Positions 26,101-33,986 of a stretch of 64,000 bases of DNA are shown piece by piece (position 1 is the first letter of the stretch; each line of letters opens with the position of its first letter). The position numbers and the translations under genes were made by a program. Origin of the DNA: Paraburkholderia madseniana (lineage in GTDB: Bacteria > Pseudomonadota > Gammaproteobacteria > Burkholderiales > Burkholderiaceae); contig NZ_VOSW01000043.1 of NCBI RefSeq assembly GCF_009690905.1, forward strand, positions 20,345-84,344, in the 5' to 3' direction. The notes below the pieces were generated by a model. It was not told where the DNA came from, ran no database searches, and saw nothing but the letters and a program-made list of their open reading frames with translations.

Positions 26101-26223
26101 GTTTCGCAGATGCTGACGCTTTTCACGACGCCGGTGGTGCATCTGTGGTTCGATCGTCTGTCCCATTGGCTGGCGAAACGGCGCGCGAAAGGCGGCATGC
26201 TCGAGCGTGAACCGGTAGGTTGA
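23110..26223 (+). CDS. RND multidrug efflux permease (MdtB/MdtC-like, HAE1)
   Basis: A 1037-residue inner-membrane pump of normal length, with twelve TMs expected and two large periplasmic loops. The start FIKRRIATSFLAIAVLLAG and PLPQVDFPTIQV are typical of HAE1 pumps; the proton-relay aspartates are D401 and D402 in GFVVDDAIVVIEN, and the TM10 lysines are K923/K924 in IGIVKKNAIMMIDFA. The pattern is nearer to MdtB/MdtC than AcrB, and only one pump gene is present, so it probably forms a homotrimer. Export of detergents, bile-salt-like compounds or antibiotics is likely; the exact substrates are not readable. Confidence 0.95.
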   Translation: MSLMERFIKRRIATSFLAIAVLLAGAVAYFLLPVAPLPQVDFPTIQVVAKLPGASAETMATSVATPLERQLSLIAGITQMTSSSSLGTTNIAVQFDLSRDINGAAQDVQTAINAAGGTLPKNLPNPPTYEKVNPADFTLLSLALTSPSLTLTQLDSYAEDYLAQQISQMPGVGLVDFHGQQRPAVRIQLDPDKLTARGLTLEDVRSIVGVQTVNAPKGSLNGPDRSVIFNATDQITTASEYRDLVIAYKNGAPIRVSDLGTVLNAAEDNQQAAWLQHERAIILDIHKQPGYNVVQTIANIKAKLPALEATLPAAAHLHVVGDRTQTINASVHDVQFTLMLTVALVVMVIFSFLRNVWATIIPSLTIPLSLVATFGVMYLLGYSLDNLSLMGLTIAVGFVVDDAIVVIENVMRHVEEGVPRMKAALLGVMEVRFTIISMTISLIAVFIPILLMGGIVGRLFREFAVTVSAAILMSALVSLTVTPMLCGWLIRSPEPDDTGRMRKLEAWLERGFVAVERRYERGLDWVLNWPKLMLGVTIATIVATIALFVVIPKGFFPQEDSGLIMGVAQAAPDISPRAMSLKMQQLGNIIEADPAVDNVYYWMGANPTVSQGRVMINLKAFGQRKDSAAQVLNRLKPQLAKVMGISLSMQVRQDIQVGGRISAAQYQYTLQDPDINELNHWAGVLTDKLSKLPQLADVTSDQQAAATSATLVIDRSTASRFGITAQAIDDTLYDAFGQRQIATLFTQLNQYHVVEEVDPGFQLTTDALAHLYVRSPLTNELVPLNTLAKIENNVSPISVNHQGLFPAVTISFNLAPGQSLGNAVTAIRQAEVAAGKPDSLTGSFQGTAQAFQASLASEPYLIAAALVVVYLILGILYESAIHPLTIISTLPSAGVGALLALMLCGQDLSIMGMIGIILLIGIVKKNAIMMIDFALVAEREQGLSPREAIRQACVLRFRPIMMTTLAALFGALPLALGHGAGAELRVPLGIAIVGGLIVSQMLTLFTTPVVHLWFDRLSHWLAKRRAKGGMLEREPVG

Positions 26224-26323
26224 GCGCCGACGGCGCGCAACGCGGTGCATAGCGGCCGGTGCTTGACTGCCGGCGCGCTCACCCTGCTCAGCGTGTCGTC
26301 TCGGCACGCATTCCAATTCTGCG

Positions 26324-26352
26324 GGACCGCCGCCGATCCGGCGCGGCGGTCC
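26324..26352. terminator. Hairpin between convergent genes
   Basis: GGACCGCCG (26324-26332) pairs perfectly with CGGCGGTCC (26344-26352), 100 bases after the pump stop and 30 bases before the end of the convergent small gene. There is no clean T run, so termination may depend on other factors. Confidence 0.45.
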
Positions 26353-26381
26353 TTACCCTCCGGCTGAACTTCCTGAGTGCG

Positions 26382-26690
26382 TTAGTGCACTTTGGCTGCG
26401 GCCTCCTTGGCGAGCAGGCGTTGCGCCTGTTGATCGCCCTTTCCTGCTTCCTGCGCGGTTTGAACCGACGTCTCGCTTGCTTCGGCCAACAAAGCACGTG
26501 CGGCGCTGCTGATGTTGACCGTATACGACGACGCTGACGAAGCGGACGACGCGGGCGTGCTGGTGCTCGACCCCGTAGCCGAAGAGGCGCTCGTGCCCGA
26601 TGCCGGGGCGCTAGACGCTGAACTCGAGGTAGACGCGGCGGATGAAGCCGCTGCTTGTGCGGCGTTTTGACCGATTGCCTGAATGGACAT
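26382..26690 (-). CDS. Small Ser/Ala-rich hypothetical protein
   Basis: A 102-residue protein starting MSIQAIGQNAAQAAASS after a GGGAG site seven bases upstream; an upstream ATG would add 32 residues. Residues 12-60 are almost entirely Ser, Ala, Thr and Gly, then comes YTVNISSAARALLAEASE and a charged amphipathic end. No signal peptide or TM. The low-complexity start with an IS-AA-L segment recalls short secreted or appendage-associated proteins, but no family can be named. It is convergent with the RND operon. Confidence 0.6.
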   Translation of the reverse strand: MSIQAIGQNAAQAAASSAASTSSSASSAPASGTSASSATGSSTSTPASSASSASSYTVNISSAARALLAEASETSVQTAQEAGKGDQQAQRLLAKEAAAKVH

Positions 26691-26789
26691 CCCAATCTCC
26701 CGATAGAGAAAATACGTGTGTACTGCGTTCTGTCTATCGGCCTCGATTCGGAGTGCTTGAGCAGTATATTTTTTCAAACTTTCCATCTT

Positions 26790-26806
26790 CTTAAGGATCT
26801 CTTAAG
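26790..26806. promoter_or_regulatory. Direct repeat CTTAAG-N5-CTTAAG
   Basis: Two CTTAAG hexamers with an 11-base period lie at 26790-26795 and 26801-26806. The layout is that of PmrA/QseB-type response-regulator boxes (YTTAA repeats one helical turn apart). Two OmpR-type regulators are encoded 7 kb away. The second hexamer runs into the ribosome site of the small frame at 26818, so it might alternatively be part of a translation signal. Confidence 0.4.
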
Positions 26807-26817
26807 GAGAGGTAAAA

Positions 26818-26916
26818 ATGCCAAACGGTTCTCGCCCGCATTCGGCACAGACTGGCAGCAAGAACACTAATAGCGACGAACTTTGCAGACGCCTGGAGGC
26901 ATACCAGTCGGCGTAG
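26818..26916 (+). CDS. Candidate 32-residue small protein
   Basis: An ATG preceded by AAGGAGAGGTAAAA, one of the best ribosome sites in the window, opens a 32-residue frame (MPNGSRPHSAQTGSKN at the start, RRLEAYQSA at the end). It is polar, without TM or signal. It lies directly after the CTTAAG repeat and 125 bases before the propeller gene, so it could be a real small protein or leader peptide of that gene. No homology known to me. Confidence 0.4.
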   Translation: MPNGSRPHSAQTGSKNTNSDELCRRLEAYQSA

Positions 26917-27041
26917 TTTTACGCGCCGTCACCGTTCAGTCATGCGCGCATGTTTCCATATATTTCGTTTCATTACCGGGTGCCTGGCATATGCCGGTGC
27001 CTCTGCCTTTCCCGATCGCATACCTGTTTTCGGAGACGAAC

Positions 27042-28130
27042 ATGCCCAGCATTCGATCTGCTTACGCAGTAAGCCGCATTTTTAGTTGCACCGCACTAGC
27101 GTTCACCGCCTTCAGTTTCGCGGCTGGCGGCGCCAACGCACAAACGGCGGCGAAGCCGTTAGTCACTCCGGGTTTTAGCATAACCGTGTTCGCGGCGGGT
27201 TCCGGCGGGTTGATGAGCGCACCGGATTCACTGGCCGTGCTCGATGGTCACGTTTGGGTTGGCTATGCGAATAACGGCGCACCAGATGGCTCGAACGGCG
27301 CGATGAGCGTGATTGTTGAATACGCGCAAGACGGCAGTGTCGTGAAGACTTATCAAGTCCCGGGACACAACGATGGCCTGAAGATCAATCCGTATACTCG
27401 CGAGATCTGGGCGATGCAGAATGAGGATGCGAATCCAAACCTCGTCATCATTAATCCCTCGACCGGCCAGGCATCCAAACCGTATTCCTTTGGCAAGACG
27501 CTGCACGGCGGCGGTTACGATGACATCGTGTTCAAGGACGGCCAGGCCTACTTCAGCGCGTCCAATCCCACCCTTAACAGTAGCGGCAAGAATATGGGGC
27601 CCGCGATTGTCCGCGTTGTGCACCTTGATGCGAGCACCTACACAATCGACGTCACTCCGGTAATGCGCGGCACATTGGACGCCAGCAACATTCCGTTTGG
27701 CACGGTGGCGAACCTGACCCTGACCGATCCGGATTCAATGACGCTGACGCCGTCGGGTGATGTACTGCTCGATGATCAGGGAGATGGTCAGCTTGTCTTG
27801 TTGCGCTCGTCGGGCGACGAACCGCGAGTGCAATATCTGCCGCTTCTCGGCAACGTGCAGGTGGACGACACGGTATTCGCCACTGCGCGACGGGGCTACC
27901 TGCTGGTGTCCGATACGAAGGCGAACGTGGTGTACAAGATTAGTGCCAATGTCTGGCAGCGCGACGCGGCGTTCTCCGCATCAACGGGCGTGGCCGCTAC
28001 AAGTAGCACGCCGGCGGTGCCGGCTTATGTCGGCCAACTTGATCTGCGTAGCGGAGCACTCCTTCCTCTGGTGACCAATTTGGTAAGTCCGCACGGCATG
28101 GCCTTTGTATCGACAGACGACCAGCAGTAA
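27042..28130 (+). CDS. Exported beta-propeller (NHL/SMP-30-like) protein
   Basis: A 362-residue exported protein: signal peptide with cleavage near GANA-QTA (residue 35 or so), then repeated blade-like strands such as GFSITVFAAGSGG, PDSLAVLDGHVWVGY, LTLTPSGDVLLDDQGDGQLV and SPHGMAFVS. The repeats suggest a six-bladed propeller; no catalytic residues can be assigned. The start with GGAGACGAAC is chosen over two upstream in-frame starts. The gene stands alone and meets the methyltransferase gene tail to tail. Confidence 0.78.
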   Translation: MPSIRSAYAVSRIFSCTALAFTAFSFAAGGANAQTAAKPLVTPGFSITVFAAGSGGLMSAPDSLAVLDGHVWVGYANNGAPDGSNGAMSVIVEYAQDGSVVKTYQVPGHNDGLKINPYTREIWAMQNEDANPNLVIINPSTGQASKPYSFGKTLHGGGYDDIVFKDGQAYFSASNPTLNSSGKNMGPAIVRVVHLDASTYTIDVTPVMRGTLDASNIPFGTVANLTLTDPDSMTLTPSGDVLLDDQGDGQLVLLRSSGDEPRVQYLPLLGNVQVDDTVFATARRGYLLVSDTKANVVYKISANVWQRDAAFSASTGVAATSSTPAVPAYVGQLDLRSGALLPLVTNLVSPHGMAFVSTDDQQ

Positions 28131-28269
28131 CGGCCGCGCGTTGATTGCAGGATGACGTGGTCGCCGTAAGCAATTCTGCGGCGATTGCGTTGGCCGAACG
28201 CGCGATTGTCCCCTGGAGCGGACGCGGTCATGGAGGTAGCGCCATCCGCTTGCCGACCGTATCTCTTCC

Positions 28270-29829
28270 TCAAGCGATTCCCAGTGCCTGCAATATGGGT
28301 AGATGTATTTCAGCAAAGCGATTCGCTTTCGCAATCAGATCGTCGCGGGTGTTCAGCGGGCTAACGGAAACTCCTTCCATGGCGTGAGCCGGCGTGGGGT
28401 TCCTGTGCAAAGCAGCTTCGGCGAATTCGGCCCACTGTGTGGGTTCCCTTAAATGACGTCGCCTTGCCAACAGGAAGAGCTGTGGCACACGGGGAATCAA
28501 AACACCCGATCCGGACACGGGACTGACCAGAAATTGTACGTCCCCATGCTGGAGCGCCTGCTCGCAAATGGCGGCGTTCAGCCTGTCCGACGACGGACGA
28601 GCCAGATTAACGTGCGCCTCGTCCTGTACATTCAGCAACACGCCGGCCCCCACTAACAATGTCACGGCCTTGACGATGAGGGGGAGTGTAATCCCACGTC
28701 CGCGGACGCTGTTTTCGATATCGGAGAGACGTGCGGGGTGATGGCTGGCAAGCGCGTCGAGAATCGGACCATATGAGCTTTCCGGTAGCGTCGCTTCTCC
28801 CAGCGCTCCGCGCACCTTCAGCAAGACCGCAGCCCTCGGCAGCGCCAGCATGACGCGATGCGCGCGCAGCGCCGTCTGCTGCACCTCGTCACCGAGCGTC
28901 CGGCTCCCTTTGACCCAATAATCTCGCCGCATCGACCGGTTGATGCAAAAGTCTCGTACGGTCTCCCGTAAAGCGGTATCCGGAATGCCCACCAACAAGG
29001 CGCGTTGAGCTGGGTTGAGATTGATCTCGTCGACGTGATCGCGATAGTCCGCAGAACAGCCATAGGTCAAACCGCTCGCGGCAAGCGATGATGTGACCTG
29101 CGAGAAAGTCATGGGCTGCCAGTCACGATTGAAATATTCATGCGCGAGGTAGTGCGTGTTCTCGTTGCACAATGCGTCGACACGTTCAGCCAGCTGCGGG
29201 TTGACCACTGCGTAGCCGGGTTGCGTCGCAACCACGGTCTTTACGAAGTCTAACGCCGCTGCAATGTGCGTCTGGACTTGCGTTTCGGCGGGCACGCCGC
29301 CGTGGGCATTCAACCTCGCGCTCGCCTGGAAATGACAGTTCATCAATTCGCGCACGGGCAACATCGTGGCCCACCCGGGCTGGGTGTTATAGCTCATATA
29401 CACGACGCCGCCGTCATTGAGTTTGCGTCGTATGAAATCGGCAATGAGCGCACGGTTTTCGTCGGAAATCCAGCTCCAGATGCCGTGCATGCCAATGAAA
29501 TCAAATTTCGGCAATTCGTCTCGCCTGCAAAATTCTGCGAAGCTTTCGGCGAACAAGCTTGCCTGCGATCCGGCGCACTGTGTCAATTGCCGTGCAAAGC
29601 TCGCATGAGACGGGTTGAAGTCAGTACCGAACCATCTTGTAGCTGACCCGGCTGCGTGGATATTCACGCTGACGCCGTGGCCGAATCCCAGTTCGCAGGC
29701 GGTACGCAGGGCCGGAGGGGCGAATCCCGACTGTAGTAACGGAAGTCTAAGGCGCAGCGGATCCAGTTCGTCGCAATAGCCATACGTGTACGCAATACCA
29801 TCAATGCTGCCGGCTTCCCACTCACTCAC
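28270..29829 (-). CDS. Class I SAM methyltransferase with methyltransferase regulatory domain
   Basis: A 519-residue protein. Residues 40-190 form a Rossmann methyltransferase with the SAM loop CELGFGHGVSVNIHA and an acidic FGTDFNPSHA strand, then FDFIGMHGIWSWISDENR. The middle (about 215-300, TQPGYAVVNPQLAERVD to YLAHEYFNRDWQPMTF) matches the methyltransferase regulatory domain found in large bacterial SAM enzymes, often in surface-polysaccharide or protein-modifying loci. The C-terminal 150 residues look like winged helices. Substrate unknown. No partner genes stand beside it. Confidence 0.85.
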   Translation of the reverse strand: MSEWEAGSIDGIAYTYGYCDELDPLRLRLPLLQSGFAPPALRTACELGFGHGVSVNIHAAGSATRWFGTDFNPSHASFARQLTQCAGSQASLFAESFAEFCRRDELPKFDFIGMHGIWSWISDENRALIADFIRRKLNDGGVVYMSYNTQPGWATMLPVRELMNCHFQASARLNAHGGVPAETQVQTHIAAALDFVKTVVATQPGYAVVNPQLAERVDALCNENTHYLAHEYFNRDWQPMTFSQVTSSLAASGLTYGCSADYRDHVDEINLNPAQRALLVGIPDTALRETVRDFCINRSMRRDYWVKGSRTLGDEVQQTALRAHRVMLALPRAAVLLKVRGALGEATLPESSYGPILDALASHHPARLSDIENSVRGRGITLPLIVKAVTLLVGAGVLLNVQDEAHVNLARPSSDRLNAAICEQALQHGDVQFLVSPVSGSGVLIPRVPQLFLLARRRHLREPTQWAEFAEAALHRNPTPAHAMEGVSVSPLNTRDDLIAKANRFAEIHLPILQALGIA

Positions 29830-30191
29830 GTTCTAGCTCTCGTTTTCTTGAAGGATCGCCGTGCTGGAACGGCGACTTCCCAACCCACTTTCAGCGGAGG
29901 CCGGGTGATACGGTCAACGTCACCGGGCGCGGATCGCCTCGCCGTCGGGTCGACGTGATGCGAAGCCTCTCATAGCGCGGACCTCTTTGTCTATTCACAG
30001 TCCGACGCCAGACATTCCTGCGTGGTTTCCCGCTCTGATAGCAAGTCCCTCAGGTTCTCATAAGGTAACGTCCCTTACATTCATTCGCCGACGGCGATGC
30101 CGCCCAACTGCTGGTCGGCTGATCCGGGATGAGGTTCGAGTCTTTGGTCATTCGACACACCTCGTTATCCAATCGACATTCGTCCTTCGAC
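29830..30191. other. Intergenic region between divergent methyltransferase genes
   Basis: About 360 bases without a gene. It contains a perfect inverted repeat TCGCCGT-GCTGGA-ACGGCGA at 29856-29875, 27 bases before the minus-strand methyltransferase, which could be an operator or a leader hairpin. Both promoters should lie here. The first 63 bases of the alternative long form of the + strand gene (start 30129) overlap its right end. Confidence 0.45.
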
Positions 30192-31115
30192 ATGAATAGC
30201 TCCGACTCCCAGCCCCAATCCGATGTGTGGTCCGATTGGCTGTTACATATCCGGCACGGAGATGATCCAACGCACGAACGAGCCCTCCATGTCGAACTCA
30301 AACACCATGTGGACCGCGTTCTGGCCGGCGCGAGGCTTACCCCTGGCATGACGCTCGCCGACATCGGTACCGGCGATGGGCTGATCGGTTTAAGCGCGAT
30401 CGACCGCATAGGCCCATCGCTGCGCGTGCTTATGACGGATATTTCGGCACCTCTGCTTCGTCACACTGAAGCACTCGCAGTTCAGCGGAACATCCAGGAT
30501 CAGTGCGTCTTCATCCAATGCTCCGCCGAATCGCTCGATGGCATTGAGGCTGGCACTGTCGATGCAGTCACGACACGGGCCGTTCTCGCGTATGTCCCGG
30601 ACAAGATGGTCGCCCTGCGGGAATTTCATCGGATTCTCAGGCCCGGTGGCCGGCTGTCGATCGCCGAACCGATTATGCGCGACGATGCAATCGAGGCAAG
30701 CTCGCTGCGGAAAATCGTTGAAGGTCTGCCCGAGAAAGCAGGGGACAACTTCTTCCACCTGCTGCATCGCTGGAAATCCGCTCAGTTTCCCGATACTGAC
30801 GAAAAAATTTCTGCGAATCCGATTGCCAACTACGGCGAACGCGATCTGGTCCGCTTCGCTTTAGATGCGGGGTTCGCGGATATTCATATGGAGTTTCACA
30901 TTGATGTACGTCCCGCCGCGGTCACCTCCTGGGACGTGCTGCTTGGCAGCTCGCCGCACCCTTGGGCTCCGCGGCTCGGCGACATTCTCGCGACGCAGTT
31001 CACAGTGGACGAACGACTATTCTTCGAACAGATCCTCCGCCCGCAAGTTGAAGGTCGCCGATTGGTCACGGCCGAGCGCACCGCTTACCTTACCGCGCTA
31101 AAGTCTCTTCGCTGA
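30192..31115 (+). CDS. Class I SAM-dependent methyltransferase
   Basis: A 307-residue (328 if the ATG at 30129 is used) methyltransferase with motif I LADIGTGDGLIGLSAIDR, an acidic strand VLMTDISAPLL, FIQCSAESLDG, and LREFHRILRPGGRLSIAEP, the ubiquinone-biosynthesis-like methyltransferase_11 pattern. The C-terminal 120 residues (FADIHMEFHIDVRPAAVTSW) are an extra domain seen in arsenite- or small-molecule methyltransferase relatives. Neither start has a good ribosome site. A MarR gene follows 89 bases later in the same direction and may be cotranscribed. Substrate unknown. Confidence 0.85.
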   Translation: MNSSDSQPQSDVWSDWLLHIRHGDDPTHERALHVELKHHVDRVLAGARLTPGMTLADIGTGDGLIGLSAIDRIGPSLRVLMTDISAPLLRHTEALAVQRNIQDQCVFIQCSAESLDGIEAGTVDAVTTRAVLAYVPDKMVALREFHRILRPGGRLSIAEPIMRDDAIEASSLRKIVEGLPEKAGDNFFHLLHRWKSAQFPDTDEKISANPIANYGERDLVRFALDAGFADIHMEFHIDVRPAAVTSWDVLLGSSPHPWAPRLGDILATQFTVDERLFFEQILRPQVEGRRLVTAERTAYLTALKSLR

Positions 31116-31204
31116 CGCACATAGCGGCTTCGATCACATGCGGTCCCCGTACCAAGTTGTATCCCGCTCGATTTCCGGAAATTCTGTAAACCCTTGAGTC
31201 GACG

Positions 31205-31606
31205 ATGTTAAGCGGCGACGTGACCTTCGCGCGTGTCATCTCTCTGTTCCATCTCCATCACCACGATTCGCAGACCATTGCTGAACTGGCCGAGGCAACT
31301 GGCCTGAGTCATGCTGCGGCCAGTCGTATGGTCGACGGACTGTATCGGGAAGGCGTGGTGGATCGTCGGGAGGCGGCCGAGGATCGCAGGCAGAAGTGTG
31401 TTGAATTGACACCTGCTGGCTTGAAAAAAATCGAGGCCATGCGCCAGGTAACACCCGAGGCCTATGCCGAGATGATGGCGCAAGTGCCAAAGGAACTACG
31501 TATCAGGCTCGACGAGATCCTGATGGAGCTCGAGCCGTACGTGATCCCTTCTGAACCAGAGCGGGGAGGCCGTCCGCGTAAACCCCGGTCGCGTCGCCAA
31601 AGCTGA
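31205..31606 (+). CDS. MarR family transcriptional regulator
   Basis: A 133-residue winged-helix protein: ISLFHLHHHDSQTIAELAEATGLSHAAASRMVDGLYREGVVDRREAAEDRRQ is the MarR core, with the DRR wing and the LTPAGLKKIE helix. It lacks about 25 residues of the N-terminal dimerisation helix that MarR proteins usually have, and no upstream in-frame start exists before a stop at 31187, so it may be a short form or slightly truncated. The basic tail RPRKPRSRRQS is unusual. It may regulate the methyltransferase upstream or the flavoprotein downstream. Confidence 0.85.
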   Translation: MLSGDVTFARVISLFHLHHHDSQTIAELAEATGLSHAAASRMVDGLYREGVVDRREAAEDRRQKCVELTPAGLKKIEAMRQVTPEAYAEMMAQVPKELRIRLDEILMELEPYVIPSEPERGGRPRKPRSRRQS

Positions 31607-31901
31607 GAAGGACGCGGCAACAATCGAATCGGCGGCAACGCTGGCCCGTTAGACCGCAGACACATAACGATTCACGAAGCGGCAGGGACCAGCCGCTTCA
31701 AGGCTTTTCGAATAGGCGCACTGCCATTACCATCCAGCGTGCGGGCGAGCCACCGCGTCTCGCGCACTTTACTGCGACCGAAATTCAGGTACACAATCAG
31801 CACGGATATTGCAGTTCGCAGTCTCCAGTCCTTTTGATTATTCGTGCCCTCAAGGTGCTCACCCGGGTCACAATCCGTGCCCACTCATTTGGAATCTCTC
31901 C
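31607..31901. other. Intergenic region with a hairpin
   Basis: About 295 bases. GAAGCGGC (31676-31683) pairs perfectly with GCCGCTTC (31692-31699), followed by AAGGCTTTTCG; it may end the MarR transcript. A 70-residue minus-strand frame at 31672-31884 has no ribosome site or family and is not called. The promoter of the flavoprotein gene should lie at the right end. Confidence 0.4.
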
Positions 31902-33575
31902 ATGAGCGATAAATCGTCGGGCGGAGTTGGAGAATTGGTGTCAGGCGGCAGCCGCCACCACCAGATTTTTCCAACGCTGAATGAAAGACAGTTTGCACTA
32001 TTGGAGAGGTACGGTGAGCGACGCAGGCTGAACACGGGCGATGTGCTGTTCTCCGAAGGCGACCGGCACATTCCCATGTTCGCCATCGTCTCAGGGACTA
32101 TCGAGGCGACGAGAGGCTCAGGAGACGGTCTCCATGTGCTGGGCAGGCACGGTCCAGGCAGCTTCACAGGTGAGGTCGGAACGCTTGCCGGCCGCGCCGC
32201 GGTGGCCACGGCGCGCGCCACCAGTGATTGCGAAGTGATCGTTATCGACGAGGAATCGCTGCGCGCGCTCGTCATCGCGGAAGCTGAATTAAGCGAAACA
32301 ATCATGCGCGCGTTCATCCTGCGCCGGGTCGCTTTTATTCAGGACCAGAGCGGGGGTATTCTGGTCATTGGCAGTTCGGCGTCCGCGGCCACGTTCCGTC
32401 TTCGGCATTTTCTGAGCCGCAACGGTCAGCCATCGGCCTACTTCGATATCGTCGAGCATCAGGAAGCGCAGGCGCTTCTCGAACGCAATGGCGCGACAGA
32501 AGCTGATATACCAGTGGTCATCACGCTACAAGGTCACGTTCTGAAGTGCCCGACCCACCGCGCCGTGGCCGATGCAATCGGTCTCAGTCCCGACAAGCTG
32601 AATGGCGAGCGGTTCGATGTGGTCGTGGTGGGCGCCGGACCGGCAGGTCTTGCGGCCGCGGTATACGCGGCCTCCGAAGGCTTGAAGGTCGCGGTCCTCG
32701 ACACCAAGGCGCCGGGTGGCCAGGCGGGTACCAGTTCAAAGATAGAAAATTACTTCGGGTTTCCAACGGGCATCTCGGGTCAAGCGCTTGCCGGGCGCGG
32801 CCTGTCGCAATGCCGGAAATTCGGTGCCGAGGTCGGCGTACCCATTGAAGCGCTCGGCATCGATTGCCAGGACGCACCGCCTTTTCACATTCGGCTCAAT
32901 TACGACGAGCACGTATATGCCAGCGCCGTCGTCATTGCTACTGGCGCGCGTTATCGGAAACCGTCGCTGGACCGCCTGGAGAATTTCGAGGGGCGCGGCG
33001 TTTACTACAGCGCAACGTTCATGGAAGCCGCGTTTTGTGCCAACGAAGAATTGATTATCGTTGGTGGCGGAAATTCAGCCGGTCAGGCAGCGGTCTTCCT
33101 CGCGGGATTTGCGCGGCATGTTCACATCGTGATTCGCGGTGACGGACTCAATGCGAGCATGTCGAATTATCTGATCCGACGGATCGATGCGGCGTCCAAC
33201 ATTACCGTTCATCAGCGGACCCAAGTCGTGGAGCTGTACGGCGAGGAGCGGCTTGAATCGGTCAAATGGGACCGGCAAGGGGAGATCGAACAGAAACCGA
33301 TCCGGCACGTCTTCCTGTTTCTCGGTGCGCAGCCCAGTACCGGCTGGCTCGGCGATTGTGTTGCGCTGGACAAGAACGGCTTCGTGCTCACCGGCACCGA
33401 TGCACTTAAGGCGTGTCCGCCGGATCGTCCGCCTCGATTTCTGGAGACGAGCCGGCCAGGCATCTTTGCAGTTGGTGACGTTCGCAGTGGTTCGGTGAAG
33501 AGGGTCGCGGCTGCTGTCGGAGAGGGCGCCGCTGTCCTTCAGTCGCTGCATGAATATTTGGCTCTGTATGAGTGA
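31902..33575 (+). CDS. Cyclic-nucleotide-binding-domain flavoprotein (TrxB-like, without redox CxxC)
   Basis: A 557-residue fusion. Residues 20-140 are a cNMP-binding (Crp-like) domain (LFSEGDRHIPMFAIVSGTIEATR, GPGSFTGEVGTLAGR). A thioredoxin-like/linker part follows (about 150-235), then a thioredoxin-reductase-like module with the FAD loop VVVVGAGPAGLAAA near 240, GGQAGTSSKIENYFGFPTGISG, and the NAD loop IIVGGGNSAGQAA near 383. Where TrxB has the redox pair CATC, this protein has YYSATFMEAAFC, so it cannot work as a classical disulfide reductase. The start at 31902 is chosen; the upstream ATG has no family support. It may be a cAMP- or other nucleotide-responsive NAD(P)H flavoenzyme. Confidence 0.88.
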   Translation: MSDKSSGGVGELVSGGSRHHQIFPTLNERQFALLERYGERRRLNTGDVLFSEGDRHIPMFAIVSGTIEATRGSGDGLHVLGRHGPGSFTGEVGTLAGRAAVATARATSDCEVIVIDEESLRALVIAEAELSETIMRAFILRRVAFIQDQSGGILVIGSSASAATFRLRHFLSRNGQPSAYFDIVEHQEAQALLERNGATEADIPVVITLQGHVLKCPTHRAVADAIGLSPDKLNGERFDVVVVGAGPAGLAAAVYAASEGLKVAVLDTKAPGGQAGTSSKIENYFGFPTGISGQALAGRGLSQCRKFGAEVGVPIEALGIDCQDAPPFHIRLNYDEHVYASAVVIATGARYRKPSLDRLENFEGRGVYYSATFMEAAFCANEELIIVGGGNSAGQAAVFLAGFARHVHIVIRGDGLNASMSNYLIRRIDAASNITVHQRTQVVELYGEERLESVKWDRQGEIEQKPIRHVFLFLGAQPSTGWLGDCVALDKNGFVLTGTDALKACPPDRPPRFLETSRPGIFAVGDVRSGSVKRVAAAVGEGAAVLQSLHEYLALYE

Positions 33576-33665
33576 AGTCTGACTGCGAGTGTCAACAAAA
33601 TAGCGGCGTTGGGACGCATGCCGTGCTTGCCAGCGAGATCCGTGTCGTCAGGTATGACATGCTAC

Positions 33666-33695
33666 GATTCCTCGAAGATCACGATGGAGGTAGCT
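33666..33695 (+). promoter_or_regulatory. Shared 30-base leader, copy 1
   Basis: GATTCCTCGAAGAT, then CACGA and TGGAGG before the ATG. The 30 bases preceding the genes at 33696 and 34290 align without gaps; the leader before 34641 keeps ATTCCT-N12-YGGAGG-N5-ATG. The shared part includes the ribosome site and a possible transcript 5' end. Confidence 0.5.
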
Positions 33696-33965
33696 ATGTG
33701 GGACAAGATCGAACACAACGGATATGAAGTCTGGGTCCTTCCGATCCTTGCATACGGTCCACCGGCCCCAACCACCTTGTGGCACTACTCGGCGTACATC
33801 TGTCGCCACGGTTCCGATGCCCACCTCGCCGGGCAGAGCATTCGCTTCCAGGAACTTGTCGCCACCTTCGGCAGCGAAGAAGCGGCCCGCGAGGCTGGGT
33901 ATGTAGAAGGAAAGCGGCGTGTCGACCTGATGGTCGAAGGCGGCTCGGTTGTCAGCAACGGCTGA
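33696..33965 (+). CDS. Small hypothetical protein
   Basis: An 89-residue protein (MWDKIEHNGYEVWVLPIL start, GSEEAAREAGYVEGKRRVDLMVEGG end), probably one alpha/beta domain without signal or TM. A GGAGG ribosome site six bases upstream fixes the start, and upstream in-frame starts lack it. The W..Y..S.YICRHG and GYVEGKRRVD pattern suggests a conserved small Burkholderia protein, but no function is known to me. First of a run of four small genes in one direction. Confidence 0.75.
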   Translation: MWDKIEHNGYEVWVLPILAYGPPAPTTLWHYSAYICRHGSDAHLAGQSIRFQELVATFGSEEAAREAGYVEGKRRVDLMVEGGSVVSNG

Positions 33966-33986
33966 TCACTGCTCTAGTTGTTCAAA

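Noticed and set aside
31672..31884. 70-residue minus-strand frame before the flavoprotein gene
   Set aside because: No ribosome site, no recognisable domain, and it covers the likely promoter region.
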